Source: an uncultured Ruminococcus sp. (GTDB lineage Bacteria > Bacillota > Clostridia > Oscillospirales > Acutalibacteraceae). From it: a stretch of 46,570 nucleotides of DNA. The DNA is taken from contig CALYBP010000007.1 in the NCBI GenBank assembly GCA_944415425.1, positions 1 to 46,570 on the forward strand, given 5' to 3'. Shown here in pieces: positions 17,212 to 25,402 of this stretch (its first letter is position 1; every line of letters begins with the position of its first letter). Both the position numbers and the translations under genes were made by a program. The notes under the pieces are model-generated. The model saw only the letters and a list, made by a program, of their open reading frames with translations, had not been told where the DNA came from and searched no databases.

Positions 17212-17400
17212 ATGGCAAAATGTGAATTCTGCGGTAAGGATGTAAAATTCGGTATCAAGGTATCTCACTCACACAGACGCTCAAACAGAACTTGGAAGCC
17301 CAATGTTCAGAGAGTAAAGGCTATTGTTGACGGTTCGCCGAAGCGTGTATATGCTTGCACCCGTTGCTTGCGTTCAGGTAAGGTTACCAGAGCTAACTAA
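17212..17400 (+). CDS. rpmB: 50S ribosomal protein L28
   Basis: This 62-residue large-subunit protein reads MAKCEFCGKDVKFGIKVSHS at its start. HRRSNRTWKPNVQRVK and the C-terminal ACTRCLRSGKV are family hallmarks. It is a zinc-type (C+) L28, with CEFC near the N-terminus and CTRC near the C-terminus. The start at 17212 is fixed by AAGGAGGTG upstream; a longer in-frame start at 17185 lies upstream of that ribosome binding site. It is a single-gene unit with its own promoter and terminator. Confidence 0.97.
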   Translation: MAKCEFCGKDVKFGIKVSHSHRRSNRTWKPNVQRVKAIVDGSPKRVYACTRCLRSGKVTRAN

Positions 17401-17420
17401 TTTACTGATACTAATGAAAA

Positions 17421-17455
17421 CCGCTCCGAAGTACGGAGCGGTATTTTTATTTTGT
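17421..17455 (+). terminator. Terminator of rpmB
   Basis: CCGCTCCG (17421-17428) and CGGAGCGG (17434-17441) enclose a 5-base loop, followed by TATTTTTATTTTG. Confidence 0.92.
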
Positions 17456-17585
17456 TTAGGATGTAGATTTATATATGCAAAAATGAAGTACATAATTTCA
17501 ATATAGAATGAACCCGAAATGAGTGATTTTTAAAAATCGTACTGCCGTATTCCAAAGTAAGCTTACTAAAAATAATTTAAACATC

Positions 17586-17626
17586 AAAGGGAGATTGTCC
17601 TATCATTGTACAATCTCCCTTTTTCT
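17586..17626. terminator. Hairpin terminator at the end of the redox operon
   Basis: A perfect 13-bp stem (17586-17598 with 17610-17622) lies 22 bases past the lipoprotein stop. The T-run is better on the plus strand (TTTTTCTG), so it may act in both directions. The rest of 17456-17647 holds nothing else I can name. Confidence 0.7.
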
Positions 17627-17647
17627 GTTCCCGTTATTTGAGACAAA

Positions 17648-18178
17648 TTACTTTTTGAGGGTAAGCGTAACGGTTATATCAGAGCCTCCCAATATGGATT
17701 TAAGCTCACTTTGAGAGACATTTTTAATTTCCCCTAATTTTGTAAGGCTCCAGGAATTTGTATCATAGTAAATTACGAATTTATTTCCCTGATATAAAAT
17801 CAGGTCACCTGCTTTGGTTGTGATCTGCTCATCGTTTGTCGGAAGCGAAGCGCCAAGTTCACCGACCTTTTCAAAATCGGCATAATCGCTCATATTGATT
17901 GTAATATCACTTTTTTTGAGCAATTCAACAAGTGCCTCCGAGCTTGAGTTGTCGGATAGTTCGGCTTCCAAGACGGAGTCTCCGACTTTAATGTAGAGCG
18001 TATGCTCATCAGCGTTTAAGTTGTCTGAGCTTTCATAAATCTCCGGGGCGGTTTTTGATTGAAATATGTTTGCAGAATCAATATTCTTGCTTTCTTTATC
18101 GTCCGATACATTTGCCGAGCAACCTACACATCCCATAAGCATAAAAACAAACGTCAGAGCTAATGACAATTTTCTCAT
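17648..18178 (-). CDS. Cyclophilin-like lipoprotein
   Basis: The 176-residue protein starts with a lipoprotein signal (MRKLSLALTFVFMLMGC), with the likely lipidated cysteine at 17. The mature part carries the cyclophilin-like fold seen in small Clostridial proteins: LYIKVGDSVLEAELSDNSSSEAL, a middle strand DFEKVGELGASLPTND, GDLILYQGNKFVIYYDTNSWSLTKLG and a C-terminal VTLTLKK. I see no strong ribosome binding site before the ATG at 18178. The gene starts 16 bases after the dehydrogenase stop, so its translation may depend on the upstream gene. Similar proteins often accompany flavodoxins and dehydrogenases. Ligand and function are unknown. Confidence 0.78.
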   Translation of the reverse strand: MRKLSLALTFVFMLMGCVGCSANVSDDKESKNIDSANIFQSKTAPEIYESSDNLNADEHTLYIKVGDSVLEAELSDNSSSEALVELLKKSDITINMSDYADFEKVGELGASLPTNDEQITTKAGDLILYQGNKFVIYYDTNSWSLTKLGEIKNVSQSELKSILGGSDITVTLTLKK

Positions 18179-18194
18179 AATACAAACATATAAA

Positions 18195-19367
18195 TCATAA
18201 GCACATTTTATAAATTGCTTCCACATCCGAAGGCGCAAGCTCTTTTGGACCAGTTATCACGCTTCCGAAGCACGCATGCTCTGCCATCTCTTTGAAATGT
18301 TCCTCGTTAATACCTAAGTCGGACAGATTTGCCTTTAATCCGAGGGTGTTAAAACAGAAGTTTGAAACCGCTTCAATCGCCTTTTCGGCTCCGATCATCG
18401 GGTCAAGACCTTCTTCAACGCCGAACACCTTTACTCCGAAACGGTAAATTGCCGGAGCAGTTGTTTCGCTTAAAATATATTTGAGCCAACGGGGTGTAAC
18501 GATTGCCAGGCCGTGACCGTGTGTAATGTCATAGTATGCGGAGAGCTCATGTTCCATTGCGTGGCACGCACAGCCGTGTACCGTTCCTGCGTCAAGCACG
18601 GAATTAAGCGCCATAGATGAAGCCCACATAAGATTCGCTCTTGCTTCGTAGTTTTCGGGTTCTTTCATTGCGACAGGTGCCCACTTTACAACAGCACGCA
18701 TAACTGCCTCCTGAAATTCCAAAATCATATCAAAGGTAGCGTCACCTGCAAGATAATAATTGTCTAATACATGATTAAAAATATCAAATGCACCGCAGGC
18801 CGTCTGATAAGTTGGCAGAGTATAGCTGTATTCGGGGTTTTCAAATGCTACTCTGGGAATTAACGCGCTGCCGCCGAGACCGATTTTCTCATTTGTATCC
18901 ATATTTGATATAACTGCCCATCCGTCCATTTCGGAACCTGTTGCAGCATTAGTAAGAATTGCAACAACGGGCAGAGCCTTTGTTACCCAAACATCGTTTG
19001 ATACCAAATCCCAAACATCGCCGCTTTCGGTAACAGCCGCTGCTGCGACACCCTTTGAACAGTCAATCGTAGAGCCGCCGCCTACCGCAAGAACAACATC
19101 AATGTTTTCTTTTTTACAGATTTGCGCACCCTTATTCGCCGTGGAGTGGCGTGGATTGGGTTCAACGCCCGAAAGCTCAAATATTTCGATTCCGTTAGTT
19201 TTGAGCAAGTTCACTACGGTATCGTAAAGTCCGCTTTTTTTAATTGAACCGCCTCCGTACACAAGCAGCACTTTTTTGCCGAATTTTAAAAGCTCTTCAG
19301 GCAAATGATTAATTTGGTTTTTACCGAAATACACCTTGTCGGGATTGTGAAAAATAAAATCGTTCAT
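18195..19367 (-). CDS. Iron-containing alcohol dehydrogenase (butanol dehydrogenase type)
   Basis: This NAD(P)-dependent alcohol dehydrogenase of the Fe-ADH family reduces aldehydes to alcohols. The opening FIFHNPDKVYFGK and the coenzyme motif GGGSTIDCSKG (96-106) are typical of BdhA/YqdH-like members. The metal-ligand region includes AFDIFNHVLDNYY and the histidine-rich HAMEHELSAYYDITHGHGLAIV near 270-290. The 390-residue length is normal. It is the fourth gene of the MerR-controlled operon, which fits an aldehyde-detoxifying role, but the substrate is inferred. Confidence 0.93.
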   Translation of the reverse strand: MNDFIFHNPDKVYFGKNQINHLPEELLKFGKKVLLVYGGGSIKKSGLYDTVVNLLKTNGIEIFELSGVEPNPRHSTANKGAQICKKENIDVVLAVGGGSTIDCSKGVAAAAVTESGDVWDLVSNDVWVTKALPVVAILTNAATGSEMDGWAVISNMDTNEKIGLGGSALIPRVAFENPEYSYTLPTYQTACGAFDIFNHVLDNYYLAGDATFDMILEFQEAVMRAVVKWAPVAMKEPENYEARANLMWASSMALNSVLDAGTVHGCACHAMEHELSAYYDITHGHGLAIVTPRWLKYILSETTAPAIYRFGVKVFGVEEGLDPMIGAEKAIEAVSNFCFNTLGLKANLSDLGINEEHFKEMAEHACFGSVITGPKELAPSDVEAIYKMCL

Positions 19368-19403
19368 ATCAATGTCTCCTTTTATATTTATTTTATATAT
19401 TTT

Positions 19404-19943
19404 TTATATTTGTTTTCCTGTTTCATAAGCTTCCTGTAATGCAGGATGTCCCTTAATTTCTCCCGCATCATTAACACCGCCTGCGAAAATTGTCTTTTTG
19501 AGAGTAGCTTTTTCAAAACAATCTACCCAACCCTTTAGCGCCGATACGGTACCGTTAACAGTTTCGGGTTCGTTTTCTGCGGCGGTTGCAAGAAGATAAA
19601 TATCGCGAAATTTATAATCGGAAGAGAACAAAGGATTGGCTCGGTCAAGCATTGTTTTAAGCTGGCCGCTAACGCTGTAATAATATACCGGCGTTGCAAA
19701 GACAATCACGTCGGCGTTCTGCATTTTGTCCGCAATTTTTCTGCCGTCGTCGTTTATGACGCATTCTTGTGTTTTAAGACAAGCAAGGCATCCTTTGCAA
19801 AAATTAATTGTCTTTCCCTCAAGACTTATTTTTTCCGCATTGTGACCTGCTTCCTCGACCCCGTGCATAAATTCATCTGCAAGCATTTGTGAGTTGCTGT
19901 TTTTACGCAAACTTGAAGATATTATCAGTACATTTTTGCACAT
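19404..19943 (-). CDS. Flavodoxin-fold oxidoreductase with Fe-S-type cysteine motif
   Basis: The 179-residue protein has the flavodoxin/NADPH-FMN reductase start KNVLIISSSLRKNSNSQML, which binds FMN phosphate. A compact C-x2-C-x2-C-x5-C cluster follows at C49, C52, C55 and C61. This spacing matches the 4Fe-4S motif of iron-sulfur flavoproteins (Isf family) and of related NAD(P)H-dependent reductases. FATPVYYYSVSGQLKTMLDR is the usual flavin-binding strand. The start at 19943 has GAAGGTG upstream; a longer frame to 19985 would overlap the previous gene. It probably passes electrons in the operon's aldehyde or quinone metabolism. Confidence 0.88.
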   Translation of the reverse strand: MCKNVLIISSSLRKNSNSQMLADEFMHGVEEAGHNAEKISLEGKTINFCKGCLACLKTQECVINDDGRKIADKMQNADVIVFATPVYYYSVSGQLKTMLDRANPLFSSDYKFRDIYLLATAAENEPETVNGTVSALKGWVDCFEKATLKKTIFAGGVNDAGEIKGHPALQEAYETGKQI

Positions 19944-19956
19944 TTTATCACCTTCT

Positions 19957-20709
19957 TTATTTGAGTTTGTCGTATTCTTCATCACTAACTGCTTCTAACC
20001 ACTCGTTTGAGGTGTTTTTGCCCGGCACTTCAACTGCAAGGTGTGAAAACCAACTGTCAGGTGCCGCACCGTGCCAGTGCTTAACTCCTGCGGGTATGTT
20101 TATAACATCTCCCTGTGTCATCAATACAGCTTGTTTTCCCCACTCCTGATAATAGCCGCGGCCTGATACGCAAATTAAAATCTGACCGCCGCCTTCGTCA
20201 GCCCTGTGAATATGCCAGTTATTACGGCATCGGGGTTCAAAAGTCACATTATATATTCCAACCTGAGATGTTGACAGCGGAGCAAGGTAGCTTTGCCCCG
20301 TAAAATACTCTGCAAAGCCGTCGTTTGGATTACCGATAGGAAATATCATGCTGTTTTCGTGCTTTGTTTTTTCATCACCTTGTACCTCGTCTTTCCAGAC
20401 TTCTTTTGCAGCATTAAACGCCGCCCAAGCCTTTGGCCAGCCTGCATAAAATGCGGCATGGGTAAGTATTTCTGCAATTTCGGTTTTTGTAATTCCGTTA
20501 TTCTTTGCGTTCATTAAATGGTATTGAAACGAAGAATCCGTAATTCCCATGGACATCAAGGCAACCACGGTCACCAATGAACGATCTCTGAGAGAAAGCT
20601 TATCTTCTCTTGACCAGACTTCCCCGAAAAGTACATCATCATTCAACTCCGCAAACTTAGGAGCAAACTCTCCGAGTGCATCTCTTCCTGCAGTTTGTTT
20701 TACCGACAT
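19957..20709 (-). CDS. Carboxymuconolactone decarboxylase-cupin fusion protein
   Basis: The N-terminal half (about 10-110) is a CMD/AhpD-like helical domain (FGEVWSREDKLSLRDRSLVTVVALM, then EIAEILTHAAFYAGWPKAWAAF). The C-terminal half (about 145-240) is a cupin with metal-ligand histidines (NNWHIHRADEGGGQ, GDVINIPAGVKHWHGA). The CMD part lacks the CxxC of true AhpD peroxidase partners, so a decarboxylase- or tautomerase-like activity is more likely than peroxidase activity. It follows the MerR gene by 17 bases on the same strand. Such fusions often occur with aldehyde and quinone stress genes in anaerobes. The substrate is unknown. Confidence 0.9.
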   Translation of the reverse strand: MSVKQTAGRDALGEFAPKFAELNDDVLFGEVWSREDKLSLRDRSLVTVVALMSMGITDSSFQYHLMNAKNNGITKTEIAEILTHAAFYAGWPKAWAAFNAAKEVWKDEVQGDEKTKHENSMIFPIGNPNDGFAEYFTGQSYLAPLSTSQVGIYNVTFEPRCRNNWHIHRADEGGGQILICVSGRGYYQEWGKQAVLMTQGDVINIPAGVKHWHGAAPDSWFSHLAVEVPGKNTSNEWLEAVSDEEYDKLK

Positions 20710-20726
20710 AATTTAACCTCCGTTCT

Positions 20727-21107
20727 TTAGTCCCAAATTAATTTTCCCGTTTTCACCGCGGACTCGTACTTTGAGATTTTATAATTTAATCTGCTGATTG
20801 TTTCATTAAGCTGGTTTTGTCTTTCGAGCAGTATTTCCCGCTGCTCGCTAAGCAAATCCAGCCGAGCCTGAAATGTTGAATCTCCCTCTCTAAACAGCTT
20901 TAAATATTCTATTAACGCTTCTATCGGAAGCCCTGCCGCTCTCATACATTTTGCGTTTTCAACCCATGCTATATCTTCGTCGCTGTAATCCCTTATGCCG
21001 CCGGATGTGCGATTAACAGGTGGAATTATTCCTACCCTCTCATAATATCTCAAGGTTTCGGAGGGAATACCGAATTTTTTGCTGACCTCTTTAATACTAA
21101 GCCCCAT
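20727..21107 (-). CDS. MerR-family transcriptional regulator
   Basis: The N-terminal winged helix is canonical: LSIKEVSKKFGIPSETLRYYERVGIIPP, then GGIRDYSDEDIAWVENAKCMRAAGLPIEALIEYLKLF. A coiled-coil dimerisation helix follows (LLSEQREILLERQNQLNETISRLNYKI). No metal-binding cysteine pair follows the coiled coil, which argues against a metal sensor and for an aldehyde/AdhR-like or drug sensor. I chose the ATG at 21107 because GAGGTG lies six bases upstream; an in-frame GTG at 21116 overlaps that site. It heads its operon and should regulate it from the palindromic promoter at 21137-21167. Confidence 0.93.
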   Translation of the reverse strand: MGLSIKEVSKKFGIPSETLRYYERVGIIPPVNRTSGGIRDYSDEDIAWVENAKCMRAAGLPIEALIEYLKLFREGDSTFQARLDLLSEQREILLERQNQLNETISRLNYKISKYESAVKTGKLIWD

Positions 21108-21136
21108 ACATATCACCTCTTTTATCTTGTAAATTA

Positions 21137-21167
21137 ATTATACAACTTTGAGTTAACTCAAAGTCAA
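21137..21167 (-). promoter_or_regulatory. MerR-type promoter with 19-bp spacer and palindromic operator
   Basis: On the minus strand, TTGACT (21162-21167) and TATAAT (21137-21142) are separated by 19 bases rather than 17. The palindrome ACTTTGAGTTAACTCAAAGT (21145-21164) fills the spacer. This is the layout that MerR proteins untwist to activate transcription. Confidence 0.88.
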
Positions 21168-21204
21168 GAGTATTTTTAAAAATTAATCATTTTTTTGTTA
21201 ACGT

Positions 21205-21246
21205 ATAGCAAAACGGACCTCCGCCCAATACAGCGTCAGTCCGTTT
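21205..21246 (-). terminator. Possible weak terminator after ptsI
   Basis: AAACGGAC (21211-21218) and GTCCGTTT (21239-21246) form an 8-bp stem around a long loop. Only four T residues follow on the minus strand, and it lies about 90 bases past the ptsI stop. Confidence 0.45.
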
Positions 21247-21337
21247 CATCTAATAACTAAATAATTGCGTATTAAAATCTATGTTATCTGTAAAAAATCT
21301 TAAGTTGCATATAACAAAATACATTATAGAATTCAAA

Positions 21338-23047
21338 TTAAACAACTGTTTTGAGATAATCTTCAATTTCTTTTTCGGTAGACATTGACATAACATTTTG
21401 TGTTACCCTGTCCGCATCGCTCTTTGTCCAGTTTGAAATTGTTTTTCTCACTTTCAGAACGGACGGAGCGGAAACGCTGAATTCAGTAAGTCCAAATGAA
21501 ATCAAAAGCGGTATCATCATACTGTTTGCAGCTGCCTCGCCGCACATGCCAACAGAAATGCCGTTTTTTACGCCACATTCAATAATGTACTTAATAAGGC
21601 GAAGAACACTCGGCTGCAATGCAGAATACAGATAGGAAACATCGCTGTTGCCACGGTCACAAGCCATTGTATAGCCTGTTAAATCATTTGTTCCTATACT
21701 GAAAAAGTCAGCCTCTTTGGCAAGCAAGTCCGCAATAACCGCCGCCGATGATGTTTCCATCATAACACCGACCTGTATATCTTCATTAAAACTAACATTG
21801 TTTTCATGAAGTTCAGACTTTACCTCTTCAACGAGCGCTTTACCCTCGCGCAGTTCCTCGAGTGTTGTAATAAGCGGGAACATAATTTTTATATCGCCGA
21901 AAGCGCTTGCGCGCAGGATAGCTCTTAACTGAGTTTTAAACAAATCACGGTTTTTAAGACAATACCTAATTGCCCTGAAGCCCATAAACGGGTTTTCTTC
22001 CTTTGAAAGGCCGAGATACGGCAAATCCTTATCGCCGCCGATGTCAAGGGTTCTTATTATAAGCGATTTTCCCTTTAATATAAGCGCAGCTTTTTTATAT
22101 GCGTCAAACTGCTCATCTTCCGTAGGAATCTGATCTCTGTCCATAAAGAGAAATTCGGTTCTGAACAGTCCTACTCCCTCTCCGTCGCAGTCAACTGCTT
22201 TTACTGCATCGTCCGGTTTGCCTATGTTGCAGAAAAGCTCGTATTCCTCGCCGCTTGCAGATACGGTTTTCCTTCCTCTGTAAGTTTCAAGCTCACGCTT
22301 TTCAATCAAATACTCATTTCTCTTTTGAGTATACAGCTCAATTTCTTCTTTATTCGGTGCGTCAATAACGACACCCTGCGTACCGTCAACAATTACTTGC
22401 TGTCCGTCGCTGAGCTTTGATACTACTCCCTCAACGCTCAGCACCGCGGGTATTTCAAGAGCTCTTGCAAGTATTGCCGAATGAGAAGTTTTTCCGCCTG
22501 TTTCGGTAATTATTCCGGCAATATTTTCTTTGTTTATTCCAGCTGTCATGGACGGTGTGAGCTCTTTTGCTACAATAACGCTTCCCTTAGGGGCGTCGCT
22601 TATTTTTATCTCCTGAACGCCGAGGAGAATACTCAATATACCTGATTTAATGTCACGGACATCCGCCGCGCGCTGTTTTGTAAGCTCATCGTCAGCAGCA
22701 GAAAACATTGCAATAAACATATCGCACATATGCTCAAGCGCAGCCTCGGCGCACTGACCGTCGTCAATAAGTTTTTCAATTTCTCCGCACAAATACGGGT
22801 CCTTGATTATTTTGATATGTCCTTCGAGAATTTCAGCCTCTTTGTCGCCTGCTGATTTTCTTAAGTTTTCAGCCTGCTTCGCCGTATTCTCGCAAAACAA
22901 ATCGACAGCTTTTTTAAATCTCTCCGATTCGGCGTCCGTATCGGATACTTCCTTCGGCGTGTAATCGAGCGAAAGCTCCTTTACTACAAGAACCTTACCT
23001 ATTCCTACGCCGTCAGAAGCGGCAGTACCGTTTAACATATTAATCAC
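21338..23047 (-). CDS. ptsI: Phosphoenolpyruvate-protein phosphotransferase (enzyme I)
   Basis: Enzyme I takes phosphate from PEP and passes it to HPr at the head of the PTS. The 569-residue protein has the active histidine H189 in TGGKTSHSAILAR, the PEP-binding core GVGLFRTEFLFMDRD, and C-terminal GVMMETSSAAVIADLLAKEADFFSIGTNDL with GMCGEAAAN. Its gene is the last of the fructose operon and lies 20 bases after ptsH. Coupling the general PTS proteins to the fructose genes suggests that this operon may be the main source of HPr and EI, an inference from gene order. Confidence 0.97.
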   Translation of the reverse strand: MINMLNGTAASDGVGIGKVLVVKELSLDYTPKEVSDTDAESERFKKAVDLFCENTAKQAENLRKSAGDKEAEILEGHIKIIKDPYLCGEIEKLIDDGQCAEAALEHMCDMFIAMFSAADDELTKQRAADVRDIKSGILSILLGVQEIKISDAPKGSVIVAKELTPSMTAGINKENIAGIITETGGKTSHSAILARALEIPAVLSVEGVVSKLSDGQQVIVDGTQGVVIDAPNKEEIELYTQKRNEYLIEKRELETYRGRKTVSASGEEYELFCNIGKPDDAVKAVDCDGEGVGLFRTEFLFMDRDQIPTEDEQFDAYKKAALILKGKSLIIRTLDIGGDKDLPYLGLSKEENPFMGFRAIRYCLKNRDLFKTQLRAILRASAFGDIKIMFPLITTLEELREGKALVEEVKSELHENNVSFNEDIQVGVMMETSSAAVIADLLAKEADFFSIGTNDLTGYTMACDRGNSDVSYLYSALQPSVLRLIKYIIECGVKNGISVGMCGEAAANSMMIPLLISFGLTEFSVSAPSVLKVRKTISNWTKSDADRVTQNVMSMSTEKEIEDYLKTVV

Positions 23048-23067
23048 CTCGAAAATGCGGAAATATC

Positions 23068-23331
23068 TTATTCTCCAAGTCCGCTTTCAATCATTTTAGC
23101 AGCCTCTTCGAGAGCCTCGTTTTCATCTGCTCCGTCACAAACCACCTCAATTTCGCTGCCGCATTTAATGCAGGCGGCAATTATATTCAAAAGGCTTTTT
23201 GCGTTATAATCGGAACCGTTAAACTTTATTGTGACATCACAAGCGTATTTTCCCATTGCCGACGAAAAAACGGAAGCCGGACGCATATGAAATCCCTGTG
23301 CGTTTACTATTGTAAGCTTTTTTGATACCAT
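23068..23331 (-). CDS. ptsH: Phosphocarrier protein HPr
   Basis: HPr carries phosphate from enzyme I to the EIIA domains. In the 87-residue protein the active-site histidine is H15 in QGFHMRPAS and the regulatory serine is S46 in NAKSLLNI. S46 is the Firmicutes site for HPr kinase in carbon catabolite repression, so the catabolite-control branch can be present, although HPrK is not in this window. The start at 23331 has AAAGGAG upstream; a longer frame to 23394 has no ribosome binding site. It lies between fruA and ptsI. Confidence 0.96.
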   Translation of the reverse strand: MVSKKLTIVNAQGFHMRPASVFSSAMGKYACDVTIKFNGSDYNAKSLLNIIAACIKCGSEIEVVCDGADENEALEEAAKMIESGLGE

Positions 23332-23357
23332 TTTTCTTTCTCCTTTAATTTTTTTAG

Positions 23358-23392
23358 GCGTTCCGCAGTCTGCAAAACAAACCGCGGAACGC
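23358..23392 (-). promoter_or_regulatory. Intergenic hairpin between fruA and ptsH
   Basis: GCGTTCCGC (23358-23366) and GCGGAACGC (23384-23392) form a 9-bp stem. On the minus strand it is followed by an A-run rather than Ts, so it is not a terminator. It could be an mRNA processing or stabilising element. Confidence 0.45.
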
Positions 23393-23428
23393 ATAGCTTA
23401 AAATGTTTTAAATTTCGTATCGTTATAT

Positions 23429-25387
23429 TTACTTTGCATTTGCAAGAGGTCTCTTGAATATTGCGAGAAGCAACATTCCTACAATCGAACCGATCACAAG
23501 TGCGAGAAGATACATCAGCGGGTTACCTATTGTTGCAACAACGAAGATTCCGCCGTGAGGTGCCATCAAAGTACATCCGAACAGCCAAGAAAGTCCGCCT
23601 GCAACGGCAGCGCCTATTGCACATGAAGGAATAACCTTTAACGGATAAGACGCAGCGTAAGGAATAGCGCCCTCTGTGATGAACGAAAGACCCATTACAT
23701 AGTTGACAACGCCGTTTTTGCGTTCATCGGCAGTCCATCTGTTCTTAAAAAATGTTGTTGAAAGCGCAATCGCAATCGGAGGAACCATACCGCCGATCAT
23801 AACCGAAGCCATAATCATATAAGCGATGTCGGGATTGCTGCTCTGAGCAGCTTCAGTAAGCATCAATGTGCCGAATGTGTATGCAGCCTTATTGAACGGA
23901 CCGCCCATATCAATGGACATCATTGCGCCGAGAATACATCCGAGAACAATACCGAGATTGTTATCGTTGAGCCAGTTAAGACCGTTGTAAAGACCGGTAT
24001 TGATAAGTCCCATAATCGGGTTAACGGCGCACATCATAACGCCGATAATACCGAGACCTGCAAGAGGATAAATAAGTACGGGCTTGATTCCCTCAAGGGC
24101 ATTAGGCAGCTTGTCGCAGAGCTTTTCAAGAAGGAGCATCAAGTAGCCGCCTGCAAAACCTGCGAGCAATGCGCCGAGGAAGCCTGACGGGATTGTTGAA
24201 GCGGCAGCGGGATCAACAAAGGTTGCACCGTTTGTAGCAAGCAAACCGCCTACAAAACCGACGAGCAATCCGGGACGGTCGGCAATGGACATTGCGATAA
24301 AGCCTGCAAGAACCGGAATCATGAAGTTAAATGCGTAGTTACCAATCGTTTTGAGCCATGCGGCAACAGGTGTAACCGTACCGAATGCGCTTCCTGCCTC
24401 CTGAGCGTTTACGCCGCAAGCCATATCAATCAAGAACGCAATAGCGATAAAGATACCGCCTGCAACTACGAACGGAAGCATATGAGATACGCCGTTCATA
24501 AGGTGTTTATAAAGCTGACGACCAATGCTTTCGTTGCCGACGGAAGCTTTGGATACTTCCTTGTGGCTTGCGTGATATACGGGAGCTTCGCCGTTTATGA
24601 TTATGTTGATAAGTTCTTCGGGCTTGTTAATTCCGTCGGAAACCTTTGTCGAATATACGGGCTTGCCGTTGAATCGAGCTGTTTCAACGCTCTTGTCTGC
24701 CGCAATTATAATACCGTCGCAGTTCGCGATTTCCTCTGCGGTCAAAACATTTTTAGCGCCGCCTGAGCCGTTTGTTTCGACTTTTACGGATATTCCCATT
24801 TTTTCACCTGCCTTAACCAAAGCCTCGGCAGCCATATATGTGTGAGCAATACCTGTCGGGCATGCCGTTACGGCAAGGATTCTGTAACCTTTCTTTTGGG
24901 GTTCGGCAGGTGCGCTCGCCTCTTCGGGGAATTTTTCTTTTTCCTTTGCATCGATTATCGAAAGGAATTCATCGGCAGTCTTTGCAGCCTTGAGTTTTGC
25001 TATAAATGTTTCATCCATAAGCATTTGCATAAGTCTTGCAAGCACCTCGAGATGAACGTTTCCGTCCATTGTTGCCGCAATCATAAAAATAAGATTACAC
25101 GGCTGTCCGTCAGCTGCGCCATAATCAACTCCGTTTTTTAGAGTGATTGCAGTGAGCGCAGGTGATTTTACCGCCTCGCTCTTTGCGTGGGGAACGGCAA
25201 CACCCATGCCTACGGCTGTGGTGCCCATTTCCTCTCTGTTGTAAATTCCTGCTGTAAATGCGGCAACATCTGTAATATTTCCGCATTTTTTATGCAGGGT
25301 GATGAGCTTGCTGATGGAATCTTTTTTATCGGTTGCTTCGATATTAAGAGCGATTCCGTCTTTTTTTAGCAAATCTGTAATTCGCAT
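23429..25387 (-). CDS. fruA: PTS fructose transporter, EIIABC fusion
   Basis: The 652-residue protein imports fructose while phosphorylating it to fructose 1-phosphate. Domains run EIIA (1-150, active H67 in GVAVPHAKS), EIIB (about 165-270, active C176 in ILAVTACPTGIAHTY) and EIIC (about 290-640, polytopic, with TPVAAWLKTIGNYAFNFMIPVLAGF and GGPFNKAAYTFG). A Pro/Lys linker at 150-165 joins A and B. It lies between fruK and ptsH. Domain order A-B-C is the common Firmicutes arrangement. Confidence 0.96.
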   Translation of the reverse strand: MRITDLLKKDGIALNIEATDKKDSISKLITLHKKCGNITDVAAFTAGIYNREEMGTTAVGMGVAVPHAKSEAVKSPALTAITLKNGVDYGAADGQPCNLIFMIAATMDGNVHLEVLARLMQMLMDETFIAKLKAAKTADEFLSIIDAKEKEKFPEEASAPAEPQKKGYRILAVTACPTGIAHTYMAAEALVKAGEKMGISVKVETNGSGGAKNVLTAEEIANCDGIIIAADKSVETARFNGKPVYSTKVSDGINKPEELINIIINGEAPVYHASHKEVSKASVGNESIGRQLYKHLMNGVSHMLPFVVAGGIFIAIAFLIDMACGVNAQEAGSAFGTVTPVAAWLKTIGNYAFNFMIPVLAGFIAMSIADRPGLLVGFVGGLLATNGATFVDPAAASTIPSGFLGALLAGFAGGYLMLLLEKLCDKLPNALEGIKPVLIYPLAGLGIIGVMMCAVNPIMGLINTGLYNGLNWLNDNNLGIVLGCILGAMMSIDMGGPFNKAAYTFGTLMLTEAAQSSNPDIAYMIMASVMIGGMVPPIAIALSTTFFKNRWTADERKNGVVNYVMGLSFITEGAIPYAASYPLKVIPSCAIGAAVAGGLSWLFGCTLMAPHGGIFVVATIGNPLMYLLALVIGSIVGMLLLAIFKRPLANAK

Positions 25388-25402
25388 AGTGTCCTCTCCT
25401 TT

